Source of the DNA: Pseudomonadota bacterium
GTDB lineage: Bacteria > Myxococcota > UBA9042 > PHBI01
Direction: 5' to 3'
Length of the DNA: 5,384 nt
Assembly (NCBI GenBank): GCA_005772945.1
Contig: SXIE01000292.1
Span: 1 to 5,384, forward strand
A program made the position numbers and the translations under genes. The notes below the pieces were generated by a model that saw only the letters and a list, made by a program, of their open reading frames with translations, was not told where the DNA came from and did not search any database. Shown here piece by piece: positions 1-4,924 of this stretch; position 1 is the stretch's first letter; the number at the start of each line of letters is the position of its first letter.

Positions 1-83
1 GCCCGTCGCCGGCACTCCGCGATGTGCGCGCGGATCATGTGTTCGATGTGCTTTTCGAGTTGTTCGATGGTTGTCGTTGTCAT
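1..83 (-). CDS. Start of an unrecognised protein, cut by the left window edge
   Basis: The minus strand reads an ATG at 83-81 followed by 27 open codons to the window edge. The product begins MTTTTIEQLEKHIEHM and continues with a basic, helix-prone stretch ending ECRRRA. The Thr-rich start followed by an amphipathic Glu/His/Lys/Arg helix looks like the N-terminus of a soluble, possibly nucleic-acid-associated or oligomerising protein, but the visible part is too short to assign a family. The ATG is the first start codon after the in-frame TAA of the upstream lipoprotein gene, eight sense codons further on. That makes a co-transcribed downstream gene possible (24-base gap). No Shine-Dalgarno sequence is visible before the ATG, which lowers confidence. 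A second ATG at 38-36 could be used instead. Confidence 0.4.
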   Translation of the reverse strand, partial: MTTTTIEQLEKHIEHMIRAHIAECRRR

Positions 84-107
84 GCGGACCGAGGTCGCAC
101 GGCGCGA

Positions 108-773
108 TTACCGGCTCAAGCCCACCCCTGAACGGGTACGCGCGCAGACCGTGTCGGTCTGCCATTGGCCGTTCACGCAGAGCTGCGCCGTGCTCTGGCT
201 GCACTGCTTGTCGCCGTTGTCGCAGTCCCCCGTCGGCCCAGCGACACACGTGCCGCCGCTGCAGATCTGAGCGCCCGAGCACCCACATGCCGTTCCGCAG
301 CCGTCGTCCATCCCGCATCCTCCCGACGGGCACGTGGGCTCGCACGCGTTCGGAATCGGGGGACAGTCGTAGGGGTGCTGCCCGCTCGGATCGGCGCCGG
401 ATCCGCCGCACTCGTAGTAGCCCTCCGCGAGCCAACCGCAGTCGCCGCCGCAAGCGCCCGTGAAGATCCCGCCATTGCAGAAGAGCGCGCCCTCGATGGG
501 ATCGCAGCACCCGACCTCGCCGACCTGAGCGCACCATTCCTCGATCGTCTTGGGGCCCTGAGGTCCTGTATCGGCCGCGACGTCACCAGGGAGCGCTCCA
601 CTGTCGTCGGGAGCGGTCGAGTCGCCGCCCGGGGTGACGTCTGCGGTGGGGTTCGTCACCGTCGAGTCTGCGGCCGGGGCGGTCGCCCCTGGGTTGGTGG
701 ACGCAGACTCACACGCCGAAATCCCGGTCGGAATGACGCAGAGCGCCGAGACGAGAACGCCGAGTCTTTGCAT
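108..773 (-). CDS. Cys-rich secreted lipoprotein, myxobacterial type
   Basis: The predicted protein has 221 residues. It starts with a short lipoprotein signal peptide: Arg3, a hydrophobic core at about 4-18, and lipobox I-S-A-C with Cys21 as the acylated residue. This predicts export, cleavage by signal peptidase II and membrane anchoring. Residues 22-75 form a Ser/Thr/Pro/Asp/Gly-rich linker without cysteine. Residues 81-210 hold 20 cysteines, an even number suited to disulfides. Within this, 144-176 follows a CG-x-DDGCG-x-ACGC-type pattern seen in many myxobacterial surface proteins, and 184-210 follows a C-x6-C-x7-C-x2-G-x-W-x6-C pattern. The function is unknown; a structural or binding role at the cell surface is the most that can be inferred. 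The start at 773 is preferred over the longer open frame because GGGAG lies six bases upstream and the signal peptide begins there. Residue +2 after the acylated Cys is Glu. Confidence 0.85.
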   Translation of the reverse strand: MQRLGVLVSALCVIPTGISACESASTNPGATAPAADSTVTNPTADVTPGGDSTAPDDSGALPGDVAADTGPQGPKTIEEWCAQVGEVGCCDPIEGALFCNGGIFTGACGGDCGWLAEGYYECGGSGADPSGQHPYDCPPIPNACEPTCPSGGCGMDDGCGTACGCSGAQICSGGTCVAGPTGDCDNGDKQCSQSTAQLCVNGQWQTDTVCARTRSGVGLSR

Positions 774-779
774 CTTGAA

Positions 780-784
780 CTCCC
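780..784 (-). promoter_or_regulatory. Ribosome binding site of the lipoprotein gene
   Basis: On the minus strand GGGAG lies six bases before the ATG at 773. It fixes the start of the lipoprotein and excludes the upstream 148 codons of the same open frame, most of which are a shadow of phhA on another frame. Confidence 0.65.
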
Positions 785-848
785 GAGAATTTGGTTCCCG
801 CGCGAATGAAGTGCGCCCCTCGCGCCCGACTTGCGCCACCAGCGTCGA

Positions 849-878
849 ACCGTATGTCGCGTCTTCTGAGGATGTCAA
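849..878 (-). promoter_or_regulatory. Candidate sigma70-type promoter of the lipoprotein gene
   Basis: The minus strand carries a perfect -35 hexamer TTGACA (878-873), an 18-base spacer, and TACGGT (854-849). TACGGT matches the -10 consensus TATAAT only at positions 1, 2 and 6. Transcription would start near 842, giving a leader of roughly 70 bases before the lipoprotein ATG. The -35 box is convincing and the -10 is weak. It would let the lipoprotein be expressed separately from the upstream aromatic catabolism operon. Confidence 0.4.
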
Positions 879-893
879 AATGCACCCGGCATT
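877..893 (-). terminator. Weak stem-loop with short T run after phhA
   Basis: Four bases past the phhA stop the minus strand reads AATGC, a five-base loop CGGGT, then GCATT and two more T. The stem is only five pairs and the T run is four bases, two of them inside the stem. It is a marginal intrinsic terminator. Its position directly after the last operon gene is what makes it worth listing. Its T run overlaps the -35 box of the candidate lipoprotein promoter. Confidence 0.25.
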
Positions 894-897
894 GACG

Positions 898-1617
898 TCA
901 GGCCAGCGCTTGCGTGTGGGCGGAGATCCCCATTCCGGCGACGTATCCATCGATGCAGCCATAGAGCTGCTCGGGCCGATCGAGCACGTAGAGCCGCGTC
1001 TGCATAACGTCGATGCGGTAGTCGTTCTGGCGGATCCGCGCCGGGTCGAACGGGAGGACCTCGGGCTCGCTCGAGAGCGCGTAACCGCTCTCGCCGAACG
1101 ACGACAGGATCCCGCCGCCGAAGATGCGGCGTCCGCTCGGGGTCTCGACCAGCGGGAACTCGACGCCGAACCAGAAGAGGCGCTCGAGCTCGCGCAGGCG
1201 TCTCGGGTCCGCGGCATGAGGCGCCGCGAGAGCGCCGAAGCGTTGGCAGAAATCCGCGTACGCGCGGTCGGCGAATAGCGGCAGGTGGCCGTAGAGATCG
1301 TGGAAGACGTCGGGCGCGGGCGTGTAGCTGAGATCCTTCGCGTCGCGGATGAAGGCGCCGATCGGAAACTCGCGGCGCGCCAAGAGCGCGAAGAAGCTGC
1401 GGCCGTCCTCGAGTCCCTCGACCGGGACGCCGCGCCAGCCGGTGAGCGCCCCGAGGCGTGCGTTCACGGCGGCGAGCTCGGGGATGCGCTCGCCGTCGAT
1501 GCCGAGCGCGGCGAGCCCGGCGACGAACAGCGGATGGGCCTGCTCGGCGCGACAGGCTGCGAGCCGCCCGTAGAGCCGTCGCCAGGTCTCGTGCTCGGTC
1601 GCGCCGAACGCTCTCAC
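898..1617 (-). CDS. phhA: Phenylalanine 4-hydroxylase (pterin- and iron-dependent)
   Basis: The 239-residue protein is a bacterial aromatic amino acid hydroxylase consisting of the catalytic domain alone. It converts L-phenylalanine to L-tyrosine in the cytoplasm using O2, tetrahydropterin and non-heme Fe(II). The iron ligands are readable as His106 and His111 (FHDLYGH) and Glu153 (FWFGVEFPL), matching the 2-His-1-Glu triad of the family. Other family signatures are ERIPEL (43-48), TGW (59-61), FGGGILSS (166-173) and YRIDVMQ (200-206). There is no regulatory ACT domain. The GTG start at 1617 overlaps the hppD stop (GTGA); no ATG in this frame lies before residue 205, and a GGGG stretch sits six bases upstream. 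The N-terminus is about 20-30 residues shorter than Pseudomonas PhhA but still reaches the conserved EH-x2-W region. It is last in the hmgA-hppD-phhA operon. No carbinolamine dehydratase (PhhB) gene is adjacent, so pterin recycling must be encoded elsewhere. Confidence 0.94.
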   Translation of the reverse strand: MRAFGATEHETWRRLYGRLAACRAEQAHPLFVAGLAALGIDGERIPELAAVNARLGALTGWRGVPVEGLEDGRSFFALLARREFPIGAFIRDAKDLSYTPAPDVFHDLYGHLPLFADRAYADFCQRFGALAAPHAADPRRLRELERLFWFGVEFPLVETPSGRRIFGGGILSSFGESGYALSSEPEVLPFDPARIRQNDYRIDVMQTRLYVLDRPEQLYGCIDGYVAGMGISAHTQALA

Positions 1618-2684
1618 AGGACGCCCCGCGCCGCCTGGTCGCGCTCGATCGAGCGAAAGAGGGCGCCGAAGTTCCCCTCGCCGAACGAGAGGTGATTCTT
1701 GCGCTGGATGATCTCGATGAAGATCGGACCGAGCAGGTTCTTCGTGAAGATCTGGAGGAGGTAACCCTCGGCGTCGCCGTCGACCAAGACCTGCAGGCGC
1801 TCGAGCGTCGCGTGATCCTCGGTCACGTGCGGCACGCGCTCGAAGACGCTCGCGTAGTACTCGGCGTCGATGTCCAGGGTCTCGATCGAGCTGCCCTGCA
1901 TCGCCTCGAGCGACGCCACGATGTCGTCGGTCAGGAACGCGAGGTGTTGCACGCCGGGACCGCCATACTCGCGCAGGTACTCGTTGATCTGCGACGTGTC
2001 TTCCTTGCCCTCGTTGATCGGGATGCAGAAGCTCCCGCATGGCGAGCGCAGCGCGTACGACGTGAGGCCGGTCTTCACCCCGCGGATGTCGAAATAGCGG
2101 ACCTCGGTGAAGCCGAAGACGCCTTTGTAGAAGTCGGCCCAGCGCTGCATCGTGCCCGCGGGCACGTTGTTCGTCAGGTGGTCGATGGCGCGGAAGCCGA
2201 GCGGTCGCGCGAGGTCCGGCTTGGCCAGCGGGCGCATGCCGAGCCGCCCGTAGCGCTCGGCGGACGGGCTCGCGTCGTCGATGAAGTAGATGAGGCTGTC
2301 GCCGATCCCATAGATGGCCGGGACCCACTCGCCGTTGCGCTGGTAGTCGCCGGCTCCCGGCGCGACCGGACGTGCGCCGCGACGGACGGCCTCCGCATGC
2401 GCTTGGAAAGCGTTCCGGACGCGCCAGCCCATCGCCGCGATGCACGGGCCGTGCGTCGCCTGGAACGACGCCGCGAACGAGCCCGGCTCGAGGTTCACGA
2501 GGACGTGGATGTCGTGCTGGTTCCAGTAGTCGACCGCGCGCGCCCTGTGCCGCATGAGGCGCGAGAAGCCGAAGTCGCGCAGGATCCGCGCGAGCTGAGC
2601 GGGGTTCGGGCCGCTCAGCTCGACGAACTCGATGCCCGCGAGGCCGAGCGGATTCGGGACGGTCGCCGTCGTCGTCGCGCTCAT
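1614..2684 (-). CDS. hppD: 4-hydroxyphenylpyruvate dioxygenase
   Basis: The 356-residue protein converts 4-hydroxyphenylpyruvate and O2 to homogentisate and CO2, the second oxidative step of tyrosine breakdown. It has the two-domain vicinal-oxygen-chelate fold: a degenerate N-terminal half (about 12-135) and a catalytic C-terminal half (about 165-345). The Fe(II) ligands are His169 (IDHLTNNV), His247 (VQHLAFLT) and Glu324 (FIEIIQR). The C-terminal gate helix signature FGEGNFGALF (334-343) followed by SIERDQAARGVL matches bacterial HPPD rather than hydroxymandelate synthase. The length is normal for the bacterial type. The start is the ATG at 2684, which overlaps the hmgA stop (ATGA) and has GGGGAG seven bases upstream; an ATG eight codons earlier lacks this spacing. 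The 3' end overlaps the phhA GTG by four bases, so translation is probably coupled along the operon. Confidence 0.97.
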   Translation of the reverse strand: MSATTTATVPNPLGLAGIEFVELSGPNPAQLARILRDFGFSRLMRHRARAVDYWNQHDIHVLVNLEPGSFAASFQATHGPCIAAMGWRVRNAFQAHAEAVRRGARPVAPGAGDYQRNGEWVPAIYGIGDSLIYFIDDASPSAERYGRLGMRPLAKPDLARPLGFRAIDHLTNNVPAGTMQRWADFYKGVFGFTEVRYFDIRGVKTGLTSYALRSPCGSFCIPINEGKEDTSQINEYLREYGGPGVQHLAFLTDDIVASLEAMQGSSIETLDIDAEYYASVFERVPHVTEDHATLERLQVLVDGDAEGYLLQIFTKNLLGPIFIEIIQRKNHLSFGEGNFGALFRSIERDQAARGVL

Positions 2685-3814
2685 CCGCGGGCTCCCCAGC
2701 TCTTCCAATAGTCGGCGAGCTCGCCGCGCTCGGCGCCCGCCAGCACTCTCAGTGGCCGGCGCGTGTCGATCATGACGGCGACCTCCTCGGTCCGCGTGGC
2801 GTCGCGCGTGCGCTCGATGGCGCCCGGCTGCGGGCCGTGGTGGATGCCCTGCGGGTGGAAGGTCAGCATGCCGGCGGCGATGCCGGTGCGGCTGAAGAAC
2901 TCGCCGTCGTGGTAGAAGAGGACCTCGTCGAAGTCGATGTTCGCGTGGAAGAACGGGACCTTCATCGCCTTCGGATCCCCCGTCTCGAGCGCGCGCGGCA
3001 GGAACGAGCAGACGACCACGCCGTCCGCCACGAACGTCGTGTGGGCGCTCGGCGGCAGGTGGTAGCGCTCGCTCATCACTGGGCGGATGTCCTTCACGTT
3101 GAGGCGCTGGACCGACAGCGTGCCCTTCCAGCCGACCGTGTCGAGCGGGCAGTGCGGGTAGAAGACGCGCGTGAGTTGCCCCTCACGCTGAATGCGAAGC
3201 TCCCACTCGCTGCTCCCATCAGGACCGGCGCTCGGGCCGAGCGTCGAGCCCGGGCCGTCTTGGACCGGTGTCGGGACCTCGATGACGGCCGGGTCGAAGA
3301 GGGCGTGCTGCCCGAGCATGCCGCGATCGGGGAAGCGCACCTCGCCGCGCGTCTCGATGACGAGCAGCTGCGTGACGTCCGAGGGCGCGAGCCGATAGAC
3401 GGTGCCGCGCGGGACGACGAGGTAGTCGCCGCGCTGGTAGGCGATGGGGCCGAAGTCGGTCTCGAGCGTGCCGCCGCCCGTATGGACGAAGAGGACCTCG
3501 TCGCCGTCGGCGTTGCGGAAGAAGTAGCGCATCGGCTCGGCGATACGCACGAACGCGATGGTGACGTCGTCGTTGCCGAGCTGCGGCCGGCGGTCGTCCA
3601 GGTAGTCACCCGTGGCGAGTGCGGTGCGCGCGGGGTCGAAGGCGCGCGGCTTGAGCGGGCCCTCGATGCGGGTCCAGGCGACCGGCGGGGAGGTGCGATA
3701 GAGGTGCGCGTAGCGGCCGGAGAAGCCCGAGCGCGCGTACTCTTCCTCGCACGTACCTTCGGGAATCTCGACGTGCGCCTGACGGGCGACGCGACCTTTG
3801 ACGTAGGGGATCAT
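2681..3814 (-). CDS. hmgA: Homogentisate 1,2-dioxygenase, short form
   Basis: The 377-residue protein is predicted to open the aromatic ring of homogentisate to maleylacetoacetate using Fe(II) and O2. It has two cupin-like halves: an N-terminal one with GDEVLFVHTGGGTLETDFG (104-122) and PRGTVYRL (135-142), and a C-terminal catalytic one. Likely iron ligands are His290 (FFHANID), Glu297 (DEV) and His326 (IHHGPQPG). A Gly/Ser/Pro-rich linker at 186-203 joins the halves. It is shorter than human or Pseudomonas HGD (about 430-445 residues) and resembles the compact homogentisate dioxygenases I recall from Bacteroidota and related bacteria, including the HP-x-GI-x-HGP-x-PGA motif. The ATG at 3814 is chosen because GGAGG ends four bases upstream and homology begins at IPYVKG; upstream ATGs at 3838 and 3901 lack a ribosome binding site. 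It is first in the operon and divergent from the LysR gene. Confidence 0.93.
   Translation of the reverse strand: MIPYVKGRVARQAHVEIPEGTCEEEYARSGFSGRYAHLYRTSPPVAWTRIEGPLKPRAFDPARTALATGDYLDDRRPQLGNDDVTIAFVRIAEPMRYFFRNADGDEVLFVHTGGGTLETDFGPIAYQRGDYLVVPRGTVYRLAPSDVTQLLVIETRGEVRFPDRGMLGQHALFDPAVIEVPTPVQDGPGSTLGPSAGPDGSSEWELRIQREGQLTRVFYPHCPLDTVGWKGTLSVQRLNVKDIRPVMSERYHLPPSAHTTFVADGVVVCSFLPRALETGDPKAMKVPFFHANIDFDEVLFYHDGEFFSRTGIAAGMLTFHPQGIHHGPQPGAIERTRDATRTEEVAVMIDTRRPLRVLAGAERGELADYWKSWGARG
2692..2697 (-). promoter_or_regulatory. Ribosome binding site of hppD inside hmgA
   Basis: GGGGAG on the minus strand, within the last codons of hmgA, lies seven bases before the hppD ATG at 2684. It selects the ATGA-overlap start over the ATG at 2708. 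Confidence 0.7.
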
Positions 3815-3818
3815 GGGG

Positions 3819-3823
3819 CCTCC
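3819..3823 (-). promoter_or_regulatory. Ribosome binding site of hmgA
   Basis: GGAGG on the minus strand is followed by four C and the ATG at 3814. The spacing is short but the match to the Shine-Dalgarno core is complete, and neither upstream in-frame ATG has a comparable site. Confidence 0.6.
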
Positions 3824-3850
3824 GAGTGCGGAAAGCATGCGCGGAAACAG

Positions 3851-3867
3851 TGTTCGATGATAGAACA
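3851..3867. promoter_or_regulatory. LysR-type operator candidate, hmgA-proximal dyad
   Basis: TGTTC, seven bases, GAACA: a perfect five-base inverted repeat with T3853-N11-A3865, the LysR-family box. The best hmgA -10 match (TATCAT, 3862-3857 on the minus strand) lies in its centre, so a protein bound here would compete with RNA polymerase at the hmgA promoter. Confidence 0.55.
3857..3862 (-). promoter_or_regulatory. Candidate -10 box of the hmgA-hppD-phhA operon
   Basis: TATCAT on the minus strand matches TATAAT at five of six positions. The hexamer 17 bases upstream (CACTGT, 3885-3880) is a poor -35, as is common at promoters that depend on an activator. That hexamer overlaps the distal LysR-type dyad. 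Confidence 0.35.
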
Positions 3868-3881
3868 AGGTTACGACAAAC

Positions 3882-3902
3882 AGTGTCGAAACATGAGACA
3901 CT
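3882..3902. promoter_or_regulatory. LysR-type operator candidate, regulator-proximal dyad
   Basis: AGTGTC, nine bases, GACACT: a perfect six-base inverted repeat with T3886-N11-A3898. It is the stronger of the two dyads. Its centre (3892) is 33 bp from the centre of the other (3859), close to three helical turns, so both sites face the same side of the DNA. It lies upstream of the hmgA candidate -10, where a LysR activator would bind, and within the likely promoter or leader of the regulator gene, consistent with autoregulation. Confidence 0.6.
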
Positions 3903-3910
3903 ATCGTGAG

Positions 3911-3931
3911 CGGTCGAGCGCACTCGAACCG
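3911..3931 (+). other. Stem-loop in the leader of the LysR gene
   Basis: CGGTCGAG pairs with CTCG-A-ACCG, giving eight pairs with one bulged A (3927) and a four-base loop CGCA (3919-3922). It ends four bases before the GGAGG of the LysR gene. It may affect translation or be part of a protein site; in a GC-rich genome such a stem can also arise by chance. Confidence 0.35.
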
Positions 3932-3935
3932 GCGC

Positions 3936-3940
3936 GGAGG
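3936..3940 (+). promoter_or_regulatory. Ribosome binding site of the LysR gene
   Basis: GGAGG followed by five bases and the GTG at 3946. It fixes a non-ATG start that agrees with the usual LysR N-terminus (ITLEQ at residues 3-7). Confidence 0.75.
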
Positions 3941-3945
3941 ATCCC

Positions 3946-4893
3946 GTGAACATCACGCTCGAACAGGCGCGCACGCTCGATGCGGTCGTGCGCCACGGCA
4001 GCTTCGCGAAGGCCGCGCGGGCTCTCCACAAGGTCCATTCGGCGGTCGTCTACGGACTCAAGGGCCTCGAGGATGCGGTCGGCATGCCGGTCTTCGATCG
4101 CACGGGTTATCGCACCGCGCTCACGCCGCTCGGGCGCCGCGTGCATGAGCTCTGCGTGCGGATCCTCGCCGCCGAGGCCGACCTCGATCTCCTCTGCCAG
4201 ACGGCGCGCGCCGGGTACGAGCCGCGGCTCGGCGTCGTCTTCGACGGCCTCCTGCCGGTCGCGCCGATCCTCCGCGCGGTGCGCGCGGTGACGGCAGCCT
4301 CGCCGCTCACGCGTGTGTCACTGAGCTCTGAGTTTCTTGGCGAGGTCGAGGCGCGCGCCGAACGCGAGCAGGCCGAGGTGATGCTGAGCGTCGTCCCGCC
4401 GCAGCGCCCGATCGGTCCGGCTTATCCGCTGGCCCCGCTCGTCTCGCTGCTGGTTGCGCATCAGGGCCATCCGCTCGCGGGCGCCCGTCGGAAGCCCACG
4501 GCGGCCGATCTCGAAGCGCATCCGTTTCTGACCGTGCAAGCGTCCGATCAGCGCCTCGCGATGAGCACGTCCGCACTCGATCGCGAAGGCCCGGCCTGGC
4601 CCGTCAGGGCCTTTGCCGGGCTGCCCGCGGGGCTCGACAAGGCGACCGAGTTCAAGCTGAGCGACTTCCACGCCAAGAAGGTCGCCCTCATGGCGGGCAT
4701 GGGCTACGGCTGGATGCCCGAGTACCTGGTCGCGAAGGAGCTCGCCAAGAAGTCGCTCGTCGTCCTGCGCTTCGGCGAGGGCGGAGGGCGCCACGCGTTC
4801 CGACCGATCCTCCATTGCCGCCAGGCGGCCGTTGGCGGACGGGCGATGCAGGCGCTCGTGGAGGCGCTCACGCGGGACGCGCGCGACGCCTGA
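3946..4893 (+). CDS. LysR-family transcriptional regulator, probable regulator of the tyrosine catabolic operon
   Basis: The 315-residue protein has the length and layout of LysR regulators. Residues 3-62 form the N-terminal winged helix-turn-helix: ITLEQARTLDAVV, GSFAKAARALHKVHSAVVY with the recognition helix at about 28-42, and VFDRTGYRTALTPLG (49-63). A linker helix follows, then an effector-binding domain from about 90 to 300. Near its end is GYGWMPEYLVAKELAKK, the usual G-GW-P-LV segment of the family. GGAGG lies five bases before the GTG start. It is transcribed away from hmgA, and the shared gap holds two T-N11-A dyads, the classical arrangement for a LysR protein controlling the neighbouring operon and itself. 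The inducer cannot be read from sequence; homogentisate, 4-hydroxyphenylpyruvate, tyrosine or phenylalanine are candidates by context. The link to the operon is inference from position. The TGA stop is 12 bases from the stop of the convergent gene. Confidence 0.93.
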   Translation: MNITLEQARTLDAVVRHGSFAKAARALHKVHSAVVYGLKGLEDAVGMPVFDRTGYRTALTPLGRRVHELCVRILAAEADLDLLCQTARAGYEPRLGVVFDGLLPVAPILRAVRAVTAASPLTRVSLSSEFLGEVEARAEREQAEVMLSVVPPQRPIGPAYPLAPLVSLLVAHQGHPLAGARRKPTAADLEAHPFLTVQASDQRLAMSTSALDREGPAWPVRAFAGLPAGLDKATEFKLSDFHAKKVALMAGMGYGWMPEYLVAKELAKKSLVVLRFGEGGGRHAFRPILHCRQAAVGGRAMQALVEALTRDARDA

Positions 4894-4924
4894 ACGCGCG
4901 GGTCGTCAGCGCGGCAGCGGCGTC
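4885..4924. terminator. Possible two-way hairpin between convergent genes
   Basis: GACGCC (4885-4890) pairs with GGCGTC (4919-4924), and inside it CGCGC (4895-4899) pairs with GCGCG (4909-4913) around a nine-base loop. The structure spans both stop codons and the 12-base gap. There is no T run on either strand, so it would not be a standard intrinsic terminator. It could slow colliding polymerases or simply reflect GC-rich coding sequence. Confidence 0.25.

Larger units (their letters stand above)
3845..3886. repeat. 9-base direct repeat AAACAGTGT, 33-base period
   Basis: AAACAGTGT occurs at 3845-3853 and again at 3878-3886. Each copy supplies the left arm and flank of one of the two dyads. 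After the shared nine bases both copies continue with CGA, the first after one extra T. The repeat supports the idea that one protein recognises both sites. Confidence 0.7.
3815..3945. promoter_or_regulatory. Divergent control region between hmgA and the LysR gene
   Basis: This 131-bp gap must hold the promoters of both the catabolic operon (leftward) and the regulator (rightward). It is less GC-rich than its surroundings between about 3845 and 3905. It contains two LysR-type dyads (3851-3867 and 3882-3902), a 9-base direct repeat with a 33-base period, a good -10 match for hmgA, and a stem-loop in the leader of the LysR gene. I see no convincing -35/-10 pair for the LysR gene itself. Confidence 0.75.

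Noticed and set aside
144..341. Cys-codon-rich region considered as a tandem DNA repeat or CRISPR-like array
   Set aside because: The regularity is at protein level (cysteine spacing); the DNA units are not identical or evenly spaced.
165..809. Plus-strand open frames opposite the lipoprotein gene (71-463, 165-809, 634-1278)
   Set aside because: Low-complexity Ala/Arg/Ser products, mutually overlapping, without ribosome binding sites. The minus strand has a coherent secreted Cys-rich protein.
774..1217. Longer version of the lipoprotein starting at 1217 on the minus strand
   Set aside because: The extra 148 codons overlap phhA in another frame, are Ser/Arg-rich without structure, and would bury the signal peptide and lipobox. 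The ribosome binding site at 780-784 supports the start at 773.
1618..2445. Long N-terminal extension of phhA starting at 2445 on the minus strand
   Set aside because: It overlaps hppD entirely and is a shadow of its coding frame (Arg/Ala/Pro-rich). Homology to phenylalanine hydroxylases begins only after the GTG at 1617.
1614..2684. hppD considered as a hydroxymandelate synthase (antibiotic precursor pathway)
   Set aside because: The C-terminal FGEGNFGALF and ERDQAARGVL segments and the company of hmgA and phhA fit tyrosine catabolism.
1458..2711. Long plus-strand open frame of 417 codons opposite hppD and the start of phhA
   Set aside because: Its product is Arg/Ala/Val/Asp-rich with no family motif, while the opposite strand encodes HPPD with all metal ligands. 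In a GC-rich genome stop codons are rare and such mirror frames are expected.
3828..3847. GCGGAAA direct repeat (3828-3834 and 3841-3847) in the hmgA leader
   Set aside because: Only seven bases, no dyad symmetry and no match to a known site; probably chance.
2837..3949. Plus-strand open frame of 370 codons opposite hmgA, running into the LysR start
   Set aside because: It is the complement of the hmgA coding frame, is rich in Arg, Ala, Glu and Val, has no recognisable domain and crosses the divergent control region.
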